NCBI GenBank assembly: GCA_963814865.1
Contig: CAWFEN010000010.1
Location: forward strand, 248,001-312,000
From: AP-15 sp963814865
Lineage (GTDB): Bacteria; Pseudomonadota; Alphaproteobacteria; ATCC43930; CGMCC-115725
Length of the DNA: 64,000 nucleotides
Direction: 5' to 3'
The notes beneath the pieces were generated by a model, which was given only the letters and a program-made list of their open reading frames with translations, had not been told where the DNA came from and searched no databases. Of the stretch, positions 29,532 to 38,533 are shown in pieces (positions within the stretch are counted from its first letter, which is position 1; every line of letters begins with the position of its first letter). The position numbers were made by a program, and so were the translations under genes.

Positions 29532-30242
29532 TCAGTCGGCGCCGGCGAAGGCGAGGGCTGCCGGAATCTCGCGCGGGGTCGGACACGTCGCCGCCGGCGG
29601 CGTGCCGGCAGGGCGGAGGGCGAAGGGCGGCCTCGTCTCGACGGCATGCACCGCGGCGCGCAGCCGGTCGCGGCCGCGCGCCAGATGACAGCGGATGGCG
29701 CTGACCGAGGTGCCCATGATCTGCGCGACCTCGCCGTACGACTTGCCCTCGATGCCGACCAGCAGCACGGCGTCGCGCTGCTTGCGCGGCAGGCGGCCGA
29801 GCGCCGCGCGGACATCGCGCAATATCAGCCGCGTCTCGTGCGGGTCCTGCGCGGCTTCCCGATCGGTCCCGGCGATCGCCTCCAAGGCGCGGCTGGAGCG
29901 GTTCGACTGCGTAATCACGGCAAAGAACTGGTTGCGCATGATCGTGAACAGCCAGCCGCGCAGATCCGAGCCCGCCTGCCACAGATGCGCATTGGCCAGA
30001 GCCCGCAGCAACGTCTCCTGGACGAGATCGTCGGCGTCGGCCGGGTGCGGGCGCCAGCGCCGCGCCGCCCGCCGCAGGAACGGAATTTCGCCTTCGACCC
30101 GTTGCGCAAAAGCGGGGTGCAGATACGTCGCGGCTTTCGTCGGCGGCTGTGCCGGCACGCCGGGAGGGAGGACAGGCGAAGGCGCCAAGTCCGTTTCGGC
30201 CGCATCGGACGCTTCGTCGCAATCCGGAATAGAGAGGAGCAT
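29532..30242 (-). CDS. ECF-type RNA polymerase sigma factor
   Basis: Sigma-70 family protein of 236 residues with regions 2 and 4 only. Region 2 is seen as RPHPADADDLVQETLLRALA and LRGWLFTIMRNQFF; region 4 as LPRKQRDAVLLVGIEGKSYG and MGTSVSAIRCHLARGRDRLR. An N-terminal extension of about 45 residues and a Pro-rich tail of about 40 are unusual but not rare. No anti-sigma gene is adjacent, so regulation is unclear. The start ATG 30242 is directly preceded by GGTGGAGGG, which is very close; a downstream start cannot be excluded. Confidence 0.88.
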   Translation of the reverse strand: MLLSIPDCDEASDAAETDLAPSPVLPPGVPAQPPTKAATYLHPAFAQRVEGEIPFLRRAARRWRPHPADADDLVQETLLRALANAHLWQAGSDLRGWLFTIMRNQFFAVITQSNRSSRALEAIAGTDREAAQDPHETRLILRDVRAALGRLPRKQRDAVLLVGIEGKSYGEVAQIMGTSVSAIRCHLARGRDRLRAAVHAVETRPPFALRPAGTPPAATCPTPREIPAALAFAGAD

Positions 30243-30644
30243 CCCTCCACCTGAGATCTAAAGCCGAGACCGATTTTGGTTCATGGAGGCCGACCCGGCT
30301 CTGGGGCCGAGGCGTCCGATTCGTGTCGGATCGTTAACAAAGCGTTTACATTTGGTTCTCATTGTCATACAAGGTTGCGGCGAGACTCACCCACCTTGGC
30401 GATTGCTCGCCGCGTCTGCCTATCGAAAACGTTAAGAACTGACCCTTATTTGCCACTCTTTTGACGCAAAAGTCAAGAGTGTCTTTTCATAATTTATCTG
30501 AATGTAACGAAATGTAGTTAATAAGGGAGTGGTGGGCGCGTCGCTTGCCCGGGTCGGCGATGTCTTCGCCGGGATCGCGGAACCGCGCCGCTCGGTCCCG
30601 AGCAGCACTTCGCCGGCGCCGCGGCTTGCGGCAGGCCCCCGGCT
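30243..30644. other. Intergenic region upstream of the sigma factor and downstream of purK
   Basis: About 400 bases without a gene. The right two thirds are distinctly AT-rich for this genome (30320-30530). It holds the hairpin described at 30454-30486. The promoter of the sigma factor gene, which points left, should be here, but I cannot name its elements. Confidence 0.5.
30454..30486 (+). terminator. Hairpin followed by a short T run
   Basis: CACTCTTTTGAC and GTCAAGAGTG are inverted with a six-base spacer GCAAAA, and the + strand continues GTCTTTTC. No + strand gene ends here. On the minus strand it lies downstream of purK and could serve as its transcript end or as an operator. Confidence 0.35.
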
Positions 30645-31724
30645 TCAGCGGTGCGGGATGAGCCGGGTGACGTGGCCCATCTTGCGGCCGGGCTGGATCT
30701 CGCGCTTGCCGTAAAGGTGGAGCTTGGCCAGCGGGTCGTTGAGCGCGTCGCGCCATTTCTCGACATCGCTGCCGATGAGGTTCTTCATGACCGCATCGGA
30801 ATGGTGCTCGACCGAGCCGAGCGGCAGCCCGCACAATGCCCGGACGAGCTGCTCGAACTGGCTGGTCATGCAGGCGTCGATCGTCCAGTGCCCTGAATTG
30901 TGCGGTCGCGGCGCGAGCTCGTTGACCAGGATGTCGCCCGCCTGGGTCACAAACATCTCGACCGCAAGCACACCGACGAGATCAAGCCGCTCGGCGACGT
31001 GACGGGCGATCACCTCGGCCCGCATCGCCGTCTCGGCGCCGATCCGCGCCGGCGCGATCGTCGTGTCCAGGATGTGCGCCACGTGCTGGTTCTCGACCGG
31101 CGGATAGGTCGCCCAGGCGCCGCCGCGGCCGCGCGCGACGATGACCGAGATCTCGCAGGCGAAATCGACAAAGCTTTCGAGAATGCCGGCCTCGCCGCCC
31201 ATCCGCCACCAAGCCTCCTCGGGCCTCGTTTCCGGCGTCAAGGTGACCTGCCCCTTGCCGTCATAGCCCATGCGCACGCTCTTCAGCACTGCCGGATGGC
31301 CGAAATCGTGCATCGCGCGGCCGAGCGCCGCGGCGTCGGCTATCTCGCGGTAGGCCGTGGTTTCGACCGCGATCGAGCGCAGGAAATCCTTCTCGCGCAG
31401 GCGGTCCTGGGCAATTTCGAGGATCTCCGGGCGCGGCAGCACCGGCGTCAGCGCCGCCACGGTGCGGACCGCCTCGGCCGGGATGTTCTCGAACTCGAAG
31501 GTCGCGATATCGACGGCACCGGCGAACCGCTCGAGCGCCGCCCGGTCGGCGAATTCGGCGACGGTCGCGATGCCGCAGACCTGCTCGGCCGGGCTGTCGC
31601 GCTCGGTGGCGAAGACATGGCAGCGGTAGCCGAGCCGGGCCGCGGCGAGCACCGTCATCCGGCCGAGCTGGCCACCGCCCAATATCCCGATCGTGGCGCC
31701 GGGGGCGAGCGTCGGCGCCGGCAT
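30645..31724 (-). CDS. purK: N5-carboxyaminoimidazole ribonucleotide synthase
   Basis: ATP-grasp enzyme that carboxylates AIR with bicarbonate in purine synthesis. The N-terminus IGILGGGQLGRMTVLAAARL is diagnostic, ILESFVDFACEISVIVARG and VNELAPRPHNSGHWTIDAC carry ATP-grasp and substrate residues. Length about 359 residues is normal. ATG 31724 overlaps the purE stop (TGATG), with a GTG one codon earlier as alternative. It forms the classical purEK operon. Confidence 0.96.
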   Translation of the reverse strand: MPAPTLAPGATIGILGGGQLGRMTVLAAARLGYRCHVFATERDSPAEQVCGIATVAEFADRAALERFAGAVDIATFEFENIPAEAVRTVAALTPVLPRPEILEIAQDRLREKDFLRSIAVETTAYREIADAAALGRAMHDFGHPAVLKSVRMGYDGKGQVTLTPETRPEEAWWRMGGEAGILESFVDFACEISVIVARGRGGAWATYPPVENQHVAHILDTTIAPARIGAETAMRAEVIARHVAERLDLVGVLAVEMFVTQAGDILVNELAPRPHNSGHWTIDACMTSQFEQLVRALCGLPLGSVEHHSDAVMKNLIGSDVEKWRDALNDPLAKLHLYGKREIQPGRKMGHVTRLIPHR

Positions 31725-32218
31725 CACCCGAGGTCCGGGCGGTCGGCCACCCCCTCGGTCTGCGCCCGCCGCCAGCCGTCGACCGCGTCCGCGGCGGCGG
31801 TGTCGGAAAGCCCGAGGACCGCCGCGGCGAACAGCGCCGCATTGACGGCGCCGGCCTCGCCGATGGCAAAGGTCGCGACCGGCACCCCGGCCGGCATCTG
31901 CACGATCGAGAGCAGGCTGTCGACGCCTTTGAGGACCCGGCCTTCGATCGGCACCCCGAGCACCGGAAGCGGGGTCAGAGCCGCGGCCATGCCGGGCAGG
32001 TGAGCGGCACCACCGGCGCCGGCGATGATTATGCGCAGACCGCGCGATCGCGCCGTCCGCGCATATTCATAAAGCCGCTCGGGCGTGCGGTGGGCCGAGA
32101 CGATCCGCGTCTCGCAACAGATCCCGAGCCGTTCGAGGGTGCCCGCGGCATGCTGCATCGTCTGCCAATCGGATCTGCTGCCCATGATGATCCCCACCGC
32201 CGGCCCAGCCTCGCTCAT
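31724..32218 (-). CDS. purE: N5-carboxyaminoimidazole ribonucleotide mutase
   Basis: Class I PurE, 164 residues. It opens with VGIIMGSRSDWQTMQHA, the conserved GSxSD phosphate site, then SAHRTPERLYEYA with the catalytic His, and GAGGAAHLPGMAAALT. It converts the PurK product N5-CAIR to CAIR in the cytosol. The gene starts the operon; the 280 bases before it carry no recognised gene or riboswitch. Confidence 0.97.
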   Translation of the reverse strand: MSEAGPAVGIIMGSRSDWQTMQHAAGTLERLGICCETRIVSAHRTPERLYEYARTARSRGLRIIIAGAGGAAHLPGMAAALTPLPVLGVPIEGRVLKGVDSLLSIVQMPAGVPVATFAIGEAGAVNAALFAAAVLGLSDTAAADAVDGWRRAQTEGVADRPDLG

Positions 32219-32498
32219 TCGGCTCCTTCCCCAACCGGAACGCAGTTGCCGGTATTATAGGGGCGGGACCTGCCTGCACAAGCACGGCCCCCCGGCACGC
32301 CCAAGCGCGGGACCTGTGGAGGTTGTCCTGGGATGAGCCGCGGCGGTTGATGGACGGTTTTGCCGCCAACGCTGCCGCGGGGTGGATGCCTGGCGCGGCC
32401 GCGCCGGTCCTGGCCGCTGATCGCCGCGGTTCCGCGCCTCCTCAGCAGAGCGGCACGCAGCCGATGCACTCTCGCCGATTCGTGCTCGGCGACCGGGT

Positions 32499-33671
32499 CT
32501 AGGCCGATGCTGCGTAGACCGCCCTTTCGAAACCGTCGAATATCGCCAGCGCCTTGGCGTCGGCGAACGGGATCAGCTGCATCAGGATCACCCCGGCGAC
32601 GCCCGATGCCGGGTCGATCCAGAAATAGGTGTTGCCGAGCCCGGCCCAGGCGAGGCTGCCGGGGCTGCGCCCGCCCGGCACCGGCGCGGTCGAGATCATG
32701 AAGCCGACCCCCCATTTCTTTACCATGCCGGGGAAGAACTCGGCGTCGTTCGAATAGGCCGGGGCCGCGGTCGCAAGCAGCCGCACGTCGAGATCGCCGA
32801 TCGCGTTCCGCGCCATCAGCCTGACCGTCTCGGGCTTCAGCACCTGCGCGCCGCCGGCGGCGCGGCCCTCGTTGAGGAACAGCCGCTCGAACGCCAGATA
32901 ATCCGCCGCGGTGCCGTAGAGCCCGCCGCCGCCCATCTCGAATTCCGGCTGCTGCGGGATCTCGAACGGGATCGCGGCGAGCGTGCCGTCGGTGCCGCGC
33001 GCATGCATGCCGGCGAGCCGGGAGCGGTGGTCCTGGCTCAGCCTGAAGCCGGTGTCCGGCATGCCGATCGGCCCGAAGAGATGTTCCGCAAAGTAGTCGC
33101 CGAGCCTCTGGCCGCTCACCCGCTCCACCGCCTTGCCGGCCCAGTCGATGCCGATACCGTAATCCCATCTGTCGCCCGGATCGAAGGTCAGCGGCAGTCC
33201 CAGCGCCGCGTTTTCGCAGGAGATCACGCCGGGGATGCCGTTCTTCTCCATGTATCGGCCGATATCCGCGTTCCAGATGTCGTAGACGAAGCCCGAGGTG
33301 TGGGTGATCAGGTGGCGCAGGGTGATCGGCCGCCGCGCCGGGCGCAGCCTCGGCTCGCCCGCATCATCGAAGCCTTCGAGCACCTGCGGCGCGGCGAGCT
33401 CCGGCAGCACCTCGGCGATCGGCCGGTCGAGCGCGAGCCGGCCCTGCTCGACGAGCTGCATCGCTGCCGTCGAGGTGATCGCCTTGGTCATCGAGGCGAT
33501 CCAGAACACCGTGTCCGCGGTAATCGGGGCGCCGTCGGGCAAGGTGCGCGTTCCGAAGGCGCCCTGATAGACCGGCCCCTCGCGCGTCGCCGCCATCGCG
33601 ACGACCCCCGGCACGTCGCCGCGGCCGGCAGCGTCCCTCAGCACCCGATCGATCTGAGGCAATTGGCGCAT
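32499..33671 (-). CDS. Serine hydrolase, beta-lactamase/EstB-like family
   Basis: Penicillin-binding-protein-fold hydrolase (class C beta-lactamase clan). The SxxK catalytic motif is ASMTK near residue 60, the Tyr motif is in RWDYGIGIDW, and AGLGNTYFWIDP near the C-terminus is typical of the esterase-like branch. No signal peptide is seen, so an intracellular esterase or related hydrolase is likelier than a true beta-lactamase. ATG 33671 with GGGAGA upstream is preferred over the frame's more distant GTG/ATG at 33719. It has 390 residues. It is not evidently part of an operon. Confidence 0.88.
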   Translation of the reverse strand: MRQLPQIDRVLRDAAGRGDVPGVVAMAATREGPVYQGAFGTRTLPDGAPITADTVFWIASMTKAITSTAAMQLVEQGRLALDRPIAEVLPELAAPQVLEGFDDAGEPRLRPARRPITLRHLITHTSGFVYDIWNADIGRYMEKNGIPGVISCENAALGLPLTFDPGDRWDYGIGIDWAGKAVERVSGQRLGDYFAEHLFGPIGMPDTGFRLSQDHRSRLAGMHARGTDGTLAAIPFEIPQQPEFEMGGGGLYGTAADYLAFERLFLNEGRAAGGAQVLKPETVRLMARNAIGDLDVRLLATAAPAYSNDAEFFPGMVKKWGVGFMISTAPVPGGRSPGSLAWAGLGNTYFWIDPASGVAGVILMQLIPFADAKALAIFDGFERAVYAASA

Positions 33672-33779
33672 GATCCGTCTCCCTTGGCGGCTTGGCTCCG
33701 CTGAGTATCGGACCGTCATCGGCGATTTGAAATGGGGTGCCGAGGCACTGCCGAGGCGTGATCGAGCACCATCCTTCGA

Positions 33780-35108
33780 TCAGGGCGCGCCCGCGCGGTC
33801 GATCAGATGGATGAAGGAGCCGAACACCGTGCCGCGCCGCAACCCATGCGTACCCAGATCGACATGGCTCGCGTCGGATGCCGACCACAGCGGTTGCGCG
33901 GCGCTCTCCCGAACCACCGTCGCGTGGTGGAATTCATGGCCACGGAAACGCGCGCCGGCCGGGCCGAGCGGTCCGGCGGCGAGCAGCGTGGCGCAGCGAT
34001 ACCCAAGAGACAGGCGGCGCCCGGCAAAGCTGGTTTCGAGCGGCAGCAGGCGCGCCATCGGGTGACGATGGCCGTCGGCGTCGATCAGGACTTCGCCGAG
34101 AACCATGTAGCCGCCGCATTCGCCATAGACCGGCTTGCCGCAGGCTGCAGCCAGCCGCAAGCCGTCGAAAAAAGCATCTGCCGCTCCGAGCCGGCCGGCC
34201 CACAGCTCGGGGTAGCCGCCGGGCAGGTAAACCGAATCCGACGCGGGATCGGGTGGCTCGGCGGCGAGTGGCGAAAAAAACGAGAGATCGGCGCCGGCCC
34301 GCCGCCAGCCGTCGAGCAGGGTCGGGTAGGCAAAGCGAAAGGCATCGTCGCGCGCCACGGCGATGCGCCGGCCGAGGGGCGGAATGCCGCCGGCCTCGGC
34401 TGCGCGGCCGAGCCCGGAGGGGCGTGCCAATTCCAGCAGCCGATCGATGTCGATGGCCGCTCCGATCCGCAGCGCGGCCCGTTCGATGACGGCCTCGGCT
34501 TCGGCGCTCTCAGCCGCCGGCACCAGTCCGAGATGGCGCGACGGCAGGCGCAGTGCCGGGTCCGCGGGCAGCGCGCCGAGAATGGCGAGGCCGGGCAGGT
34601 GCCGCGCCACGGCTGTTTCGAGCACGGCCCGGTGCCGCTCGCCCGCGACGCGGTTGAAGACGACGCCAGCGAGCGGGAGGTCCGGCCGATGGCCGGCAAA
34701 GCCGCGCAGCAGCGCCGCGACCGACGCGCCCTGGCCGCGCGCATCGACGACCAGCACGATCGGCCAGCCGGCGAGCCGGGCGAGATCGGCGGTCGAGCCC
34801 GCCTCGCCATCGGCGCCGGTCCCGTCGAACAGGCCCATGACGCCTTCGCACAGCACGATCTCGGCCGACGCCTCGAGTTCGCCGACGAGCCCGGCGAGGG
34901 TTTCCGGCCGCATTGCCCAGACATCGAGGTTCGGGCACGCGCCGCCGCCGGCGAGCGCGTGAAAGGTCGGATCGATGAAATCGGGGCCGGCCTTGGCCGC
35001 GGCAACGCGCCCGCCGCGGCGGCGCAGATGCCGCAGCAGCCCTGCCGTCACCAGGGTCTTGCCGCTCCCGGAAGCCGGGGCGGCCAGGATCAGTCCGCCC
35101 CCGGTCAC
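33780..35108 (-). CDS. cobB: Cobyrinate a,c-diamide synthase
   Basis: Glutamine-dependent amidase of cobalamin synthesis that amidates the a and c side chains of (hydrogeno)cobyrinate. The N-terminal P-loop reads LAAPASGSGKTLVTAGLL, AKAGPDFIDPTFHALAG follows, and the C-terminal class I glutaminase has the nucleophile in YGECGGYMVLGE. The 442-residue length matches CobB/CbiA. No other cobalamin gene and no cobalamin riboswitch could be recognised next to it, so it is an isolated pathway gene here. Confidence 0.95.
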   Translation of the reverse strand: MTGGGLILAAPASGSGKTLVTAGLLRHLRRRGGRVAAAKAGPDFIDPTFHALAGGGACPNLDVWAMRPETLAGLVGELEASAEIVLCEGVMGLFDGTGADGEAGSTADLARLAGWPIVLVVDARGQGASVAALLRGFAGHRPDLPLAGVVFNRVAGERHRAVLETAVARHLPGLAILGALPADPALRLPSRHLGLVPAAESAEAEAVIERAALRIGAAIDIDRLLELARPSGLGRAAEAGGIPPLGRRIAVARDDAFRFAYPTLLDGWRRAGADLSFFSPLAAEPPDPASDSVYLPGGYPELWAGRLGAADAFFDGLRLAAACGKPVYGECGGYMVLGEVLIDADGHRHPMARLLPLETSFAGRRLSLGYRCATLLAAGPLGPAGARFRGHEFHHATVVRESAAQPLWSASDASHVDLGTHGLRRGTVFGSFIHLIDRAGAP

Positions 35109-35461
35109 GCTCCGACCCGCGTTATCGTCACGCGCGAATACCCCAACGCCGAGTTGTGTAAAAAATTCCGACCGGCCCCTGTCGCCTCGCTTCCCAGCCG
35201 ATGAGGGATTCGAAAGTCATCAACCAGATAATCCCAGGTAACGGCAGCCTTGGCGGTTTAAACGTAAAGTCTTAAGCTTGGGGTAATTTATCATGTGAGC
35301 CTGACGGAATTCTTTACAGATGCGCGTCCGCTGCGACCGCGCGCGCGGCGTCGTTCTTCCGATACCATTGATATGACGTCCATAAATAGATTTGGCATGG
35401 ATCGTGCGTATCTGCTCTAAGCGTAACGCATAAGCCTACCGCAAACGCATGGAGGGAAACA
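35109..35461. other. Intergenic region before the PEP-CTERM protein gene
   Basis: About 350 bases between divergent genes. It becomes AT-rich around 35255-35300 and 35380-35430, where the promoter of the PEP-CTERM gene is likely. GGAGGGAAAC at 35451-35460 is a strong ribosome site for the GTG at 35462. I see no hairpin or coding sequence. Confidence 0.5.
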
Positions 35462-36565
35462 GTGCGCAAAGAATTGTTAGCAGGGGTAGCAGGCTCTGCC
35501 TTGTTGGCCCTCGCCGGGCCGGCGATGGCGGATTCGCTGACCCCTACCAGCTTTACCGGAACCGTAGGCATCGGCGGATCGACCAGCATCCTCAACAAGG
35601 TCGGCACGGTCACCGCCGGCACGCCGACAGCGGCCAATGGCGACGTCTTCTTCGTCATAGATACGACGGGCAGCATGTCGCCGGGGATCGCGGCGGTAGA
35701 GAGCTCGCTCGAACAAACGGCGACCAATCTCGCGGCGCTCGGCACGTTCAATTTCGGCGTGGCGCAATATAGGGACAAAACGAACTCCGGCGGCTCGTTC
35801 GACTACCAACAAGTGTCGAATGTCCCCGAAACCGCTGCCGCCGCAGGCCATGAGATTGGTCTGCTCACGGCCAGCGGGGGCGGCGATAATCCGGAACAGG
35901 GCCTCTATGCGCTGCAGCAGGCGGCGACCACGACGAGCTGGGATGCCGGTTTCAAGCGGATCGCGGTAATCGTCGGCGATGCCCCGGCGCACAGCTCGCC
36001 CGGTCATCCGTTGGCGGCCGGCGGCGCCAACGTCAGCAACACGGCAACGACGCTGACCAGCAACGGCGTCACGATGATCGCGCTCGACGCCAGCGCGTTG
36101 ACCGGCGACAACGGGCTCGACGCCTATGGCCAATTCGATTCGAGCACCGGCCTGCTGAGCAAGGGTGTCTCCGGCTCGTTCAGCGCGTTCACCAACGCCA
36201 CTACCCTGACCGCCGAGATCACCAAGGCAGTCGGCAGCGCGTTCGCCAGCTACACCAACGTGTCGCTCGGTCTGGTTGGTCCGGCACCCACAGATTGCTC
36301 GGTGACCATGCCGGCGCCGATCACCGGCACCTTTACGCGCGCCAGCACCAACACCTTCGACTTTGGTGCGGTCGGGGTTAAGGGCTTGGCGGCGGGAACG
36401 TGTAGCTTCGAGATCGGGCTGTTCGAAGATGGCGCCTTGATCGGCAATGTCGAAACCGACACGGTGACGGTCGCGGGCGTGCCCGAGCCGGCAAGCCTTG
36501 CGATGCTGGCGACGGGCCTGCTCGGTCTCGGCGGAATCATGCGACGGCGCAAGAAACGCGGCTAG
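35462..36565 (+). CDS. PEP-CTERM-sorted von Willebrand factor A domain protein
   Basis: Exported protein of 367 residues. A signal peptide (LLAGVAGSALLALAGPAMA) is followed by a vWA domain with metal site VFFVIDTTGSMSPGIAAVES, an extra FNFGVAQYRD strand, TASGGGDNPEQGLYALQQA and RIAVIVGDAPAHSSPGH, an integrin-beta-like arrangement. After a beta-rich spacer the C-terminus is VPEPASLAMLATGLLGLGG and a basic tail, the PEP-CTERM signal recognised by exosortase. The start GTG 35462 follows a strong GGAGGG. The protein would be delivered to the cell surface or matrix; no exosortase gene is in the window. Confidence 0.9.
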   Translation: MRKELLAGVAGSALLALAGPAMADSLTPTSFTGTVGIGGSTSILNKVGTVTAGTPTAANGDVFFVIDTTGSMSPGIAAVESSLEQTATNLAALGTFNFGVAQYRDKTNSGGSFDYQQVSNVPETAAAAGHEIGLLTASGGGDNPEQGLYALQQAATTTSWDAGFKRIAVIVGDAPAHSSPGHPLAAGGANVSNTATTLTSNGVTMIALDASALTGDNGLDAYGQFDSSTGLLSKGVSGSFSAFTNATTLTAEITKAVGSAFASYTNVSLGLVGPAPTDCSVTMPAPITGTFTRASTNTFDFGAVGVKGLAAGTCSFEIGLFEDGALIGNVETDTVTVAGVPEPASLAMLATGLLGLGGIMRRRKKRG

Positions 36566-36587
36566 CTAGCTTTCGCGCTGAGAACGT

Positions 36588-36618
36588 TAGGGGCAGCCGC
36601 CGAGCGCGGCTGCCCCTA
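36588..36618. terminator. Bidirectional intrinsic terminator
   Basis: A perfect 13-base stem with arms TAGGGGCAGCCGC and GCGGCTGCCCCTA and a five-base loop lies between the convergent PEP-CTERM and sulfotransferase genes. On the + strand it is followed by ATCTTTT. It probably ends transcripts from both sides. Confidence 0.8.
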
Positions 36619-36623
36619 ATCTT

Positions 36624-38522
36624 TTACTCGCCGAAAATTTCGAGCAGCGGTTGCAGGTGTCGCCGATACCGGCGCCAGCGCCCGACCGAACCGGCATAGA
36701 GCGGCTGGCGGACCTGCCAGGTGCTCTGCGTCACCACCACCCGCTCGGTGCGGTGAAACTCGAGGCAGGCCGGCTCCCATTCCAGGCCGAGAAAATCGAT
36801 CAGCCGGCGCGCCTCGCCCTCCAGGTCGCCGACCAGCGCCTCATAGCCGATTTCCAGCATGCAGATCGGCAGCACGCGGCGCCAGTGCGCGACCAGCCGC
36901 TCGACCTGTTGATGACGGTGAGCGCACTCCGCAAGGTCGTAGGAATACGGGTTGCCGCCGGCGAATAACTGGAAATAGCTCGACAGGCAGATGTCGCGCG
37001 GATCTCGACGGCAGATGATCATGCGGCTCGCCGGAAACAGCGCGGCGATCGTCCCCAGATTGAACAAATTGTCCGGCAGCTTGTCGGTAACCCGGGCGGC
37101 GTCGCCGCCGAGCCTGCCGAGAAAAGCGAGGTGGGCTTCGGCAAGCGGTGGCGCAGCCGCGACCCAGCGTGCCGCGGCGGGAGGGCCGGCATCCGCCAGC
37201 GGCAATGATTGGGCAAGGCGGCCGATATCGGTCAGCTCACCGGCGCCGAAGACCCGCGAATGGCTGGCGGCGATCTGCTCGACCAAGGTCGTCCCGGACC
37301 GCGGCATGCCGACGATGAACACCGGCAGTTCGGAGGCGACGCCGCCGGCAGCAACCGCGGCGAAGAATTGCGGCGTGAAGGTTTCGATCAGGTCATCGAT
37401 CCGCCGCTCGAACGCGCCCGTGTCATAGCCGCGCGCGGCGGCGATCAACGCCTGCCGGGCCAGCGAATTGGCTGCGGCGAAGCAAGCGAACGCTTCGTCG
37501 TAATCGTCGACCCGGTCGAGCAGACTTCCCAGCGTGAAACCGGCGGCCACGCGATCGTTGACTTCGAGATCGGGCTTGGAAAGTAAATCGCGAAGGCGAT
37601 CCATCTCGACTTTATCGGCACTCTGCTGCCCGGTCGCCGCCAACATCCGCCGGGCCTCGGCGAGATCGGGGTTTATCGCGAGCGCCCGACGCAAACAGAT
37701 CACAGCCTCGTCGAAGCGGCCGAGCGCCCGCAACGCCCAGCCGAGGCTCGTCCACCCTTCGGCATAATCCGGGTCGAGCCCGACCGCATGACGAAATCGC
37801 TCAAGCGACGCGGCGGTATCGCCGGTGCGGAACTCGGACATCGCCAGCGCACGGTGCGCCAGTGCATCCGTCGGCTGCAAGGCCAGGATCTGCTCCTGGC
37901 AGCGGCGCGCATCCTCGAAGCGGGAATACTCGATCAGCACCTGCGCCAGATAGCCCAGCGCATAGACATGGCCGGGATTTAATCGCAGCGTCTCGCGAAA
38001 GGCGGCTTCCGCCTCGGCGAGCCGGCCGAGATTCCACAGGGCGATGCCGAGATTCAGATGGCTGTCCGCCAGCGTTGGATCAAGCTGGATCCCCCGGCGG
38101 CAGCTCGCCAAGGCGCCGACAAAATCGCGCTCTTTGCTCTGCTCACGCCCGAGACTGCTGTAGGCGAGCGCGTAATCGGGCTTTGATGCAATCGCGCGCC
38201 GATAGGAAGCGATCGCGTCCGGACGCTTACCGGCCGCGACATAGGCGTTGCCGAGGTTGAAGTGCGCCTCGGCGGCGTTCGGAAAAATCTCCAATACCTT
38301 GCCGATCAGCTGAATGGCGCGTTCCGGTCGGCTGCGGCCGGTCGCGATCGCGCCCAGCATGTGCATCGCATCCGGATGGTCCGGAACTCTGTTCAGGATC
38401 TTGCGGTAAAGCACCTCTGCCTTGTCGAGCCGTCCCGCGCGATGATAGGCGAGTGCCGCCTCTACTTCCGGGGCCGCCTTTGCCCAGCGCTGCCGCCGGG
38501 CGGCGTCGATCGTCGCCTTCAT
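36624..38522 (-). CDS. TPR-repeat sulfotransferase family protein (downstream paralogue)
   Basis: 632 residues: about nine TPR units (for example HPDAMHMLGAIATGRSRPER and AEAHFNLGNAYVAAGKRPDA) followed by a sulfotransferase domain with the 5-prime PAPS loop FIVGMPRSGTTLVEQ and the 3-prime side PDNLFNLGTIAALFP ... ICRRDPRDICLSSYF. It would transfer sulfate from PAPS to a protein, sugar or lipid; TPRs may hold a partner. ATG 38522 is 11 bases after the paralogue's stop. The frame is open well upstream in the neighbour, but that part is only frame overlap. Confidence 0.9.
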   Translation of the reverse strand: MKATIDAARRQRWAKAAPEVEAALAYHRAGRLDKAEVLYRKILNRVPDHPDAMHMLGAIATGRSRPERAIQLIGKVLEIFPNAAEAHFNLGNAYVAAGKRPDAIASYRRAIASKPDYALAYSSLGREQSKERDFVGALASCRRGIQLDPTLADSHLNLGIALWNLGRLAEAEAAFRETLRLNPGHVYALGYLAQVLIEYSRFEDARRCQEQILALQPTDALAHRALAMSEFRTGDTAASLERFRHAVGLDPDYAEGWTSLGWALRALGRFDEAVICLRRALAINPDLAEARRMLAATGQQSADKVEMDRLRDLLSKPDLEVNDRVAAGFTLGSLLDRVDDYDEAFACFAAANSLARQALIAAARGYDTGAFERRIDDLIETFTPQFFAAVAAGGVASELPVFIVGMPRSGTTLVEQIAASHSRVFGAGELTDIGRLAQSLPLADAGPPAAARWVAAAPPLAEAHLAFLGRLGGDAARVTDKLPDNLFNLGTIAALFPASRMIICRRDPRDICLSSYFQLFAGGNPYSYDLAECAHRHQQVERLVAHWRRVLPICMLEIGYEALVGDLEGEARRLIDFLGLEWEPACLEFHRTERVVVTQSTWQVRQPLYAGSVGRWRRYRRHLQPLLEIFGE

Positions 38523-38533
38523 ACCGTCGGGGC

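Noticed and set aside
33807..35204. 465-codon open frame on the plus strand opposite cobB
   Set aside because: The minus-strand product has all CobB motifs; the plus frame is low-complexity shadow.
35109..35300. Cobalamin riboswitch upstream of cobB
   Set aside because: The conserved B12-box type sequence is not visible on the minus strand upstream of the gene.
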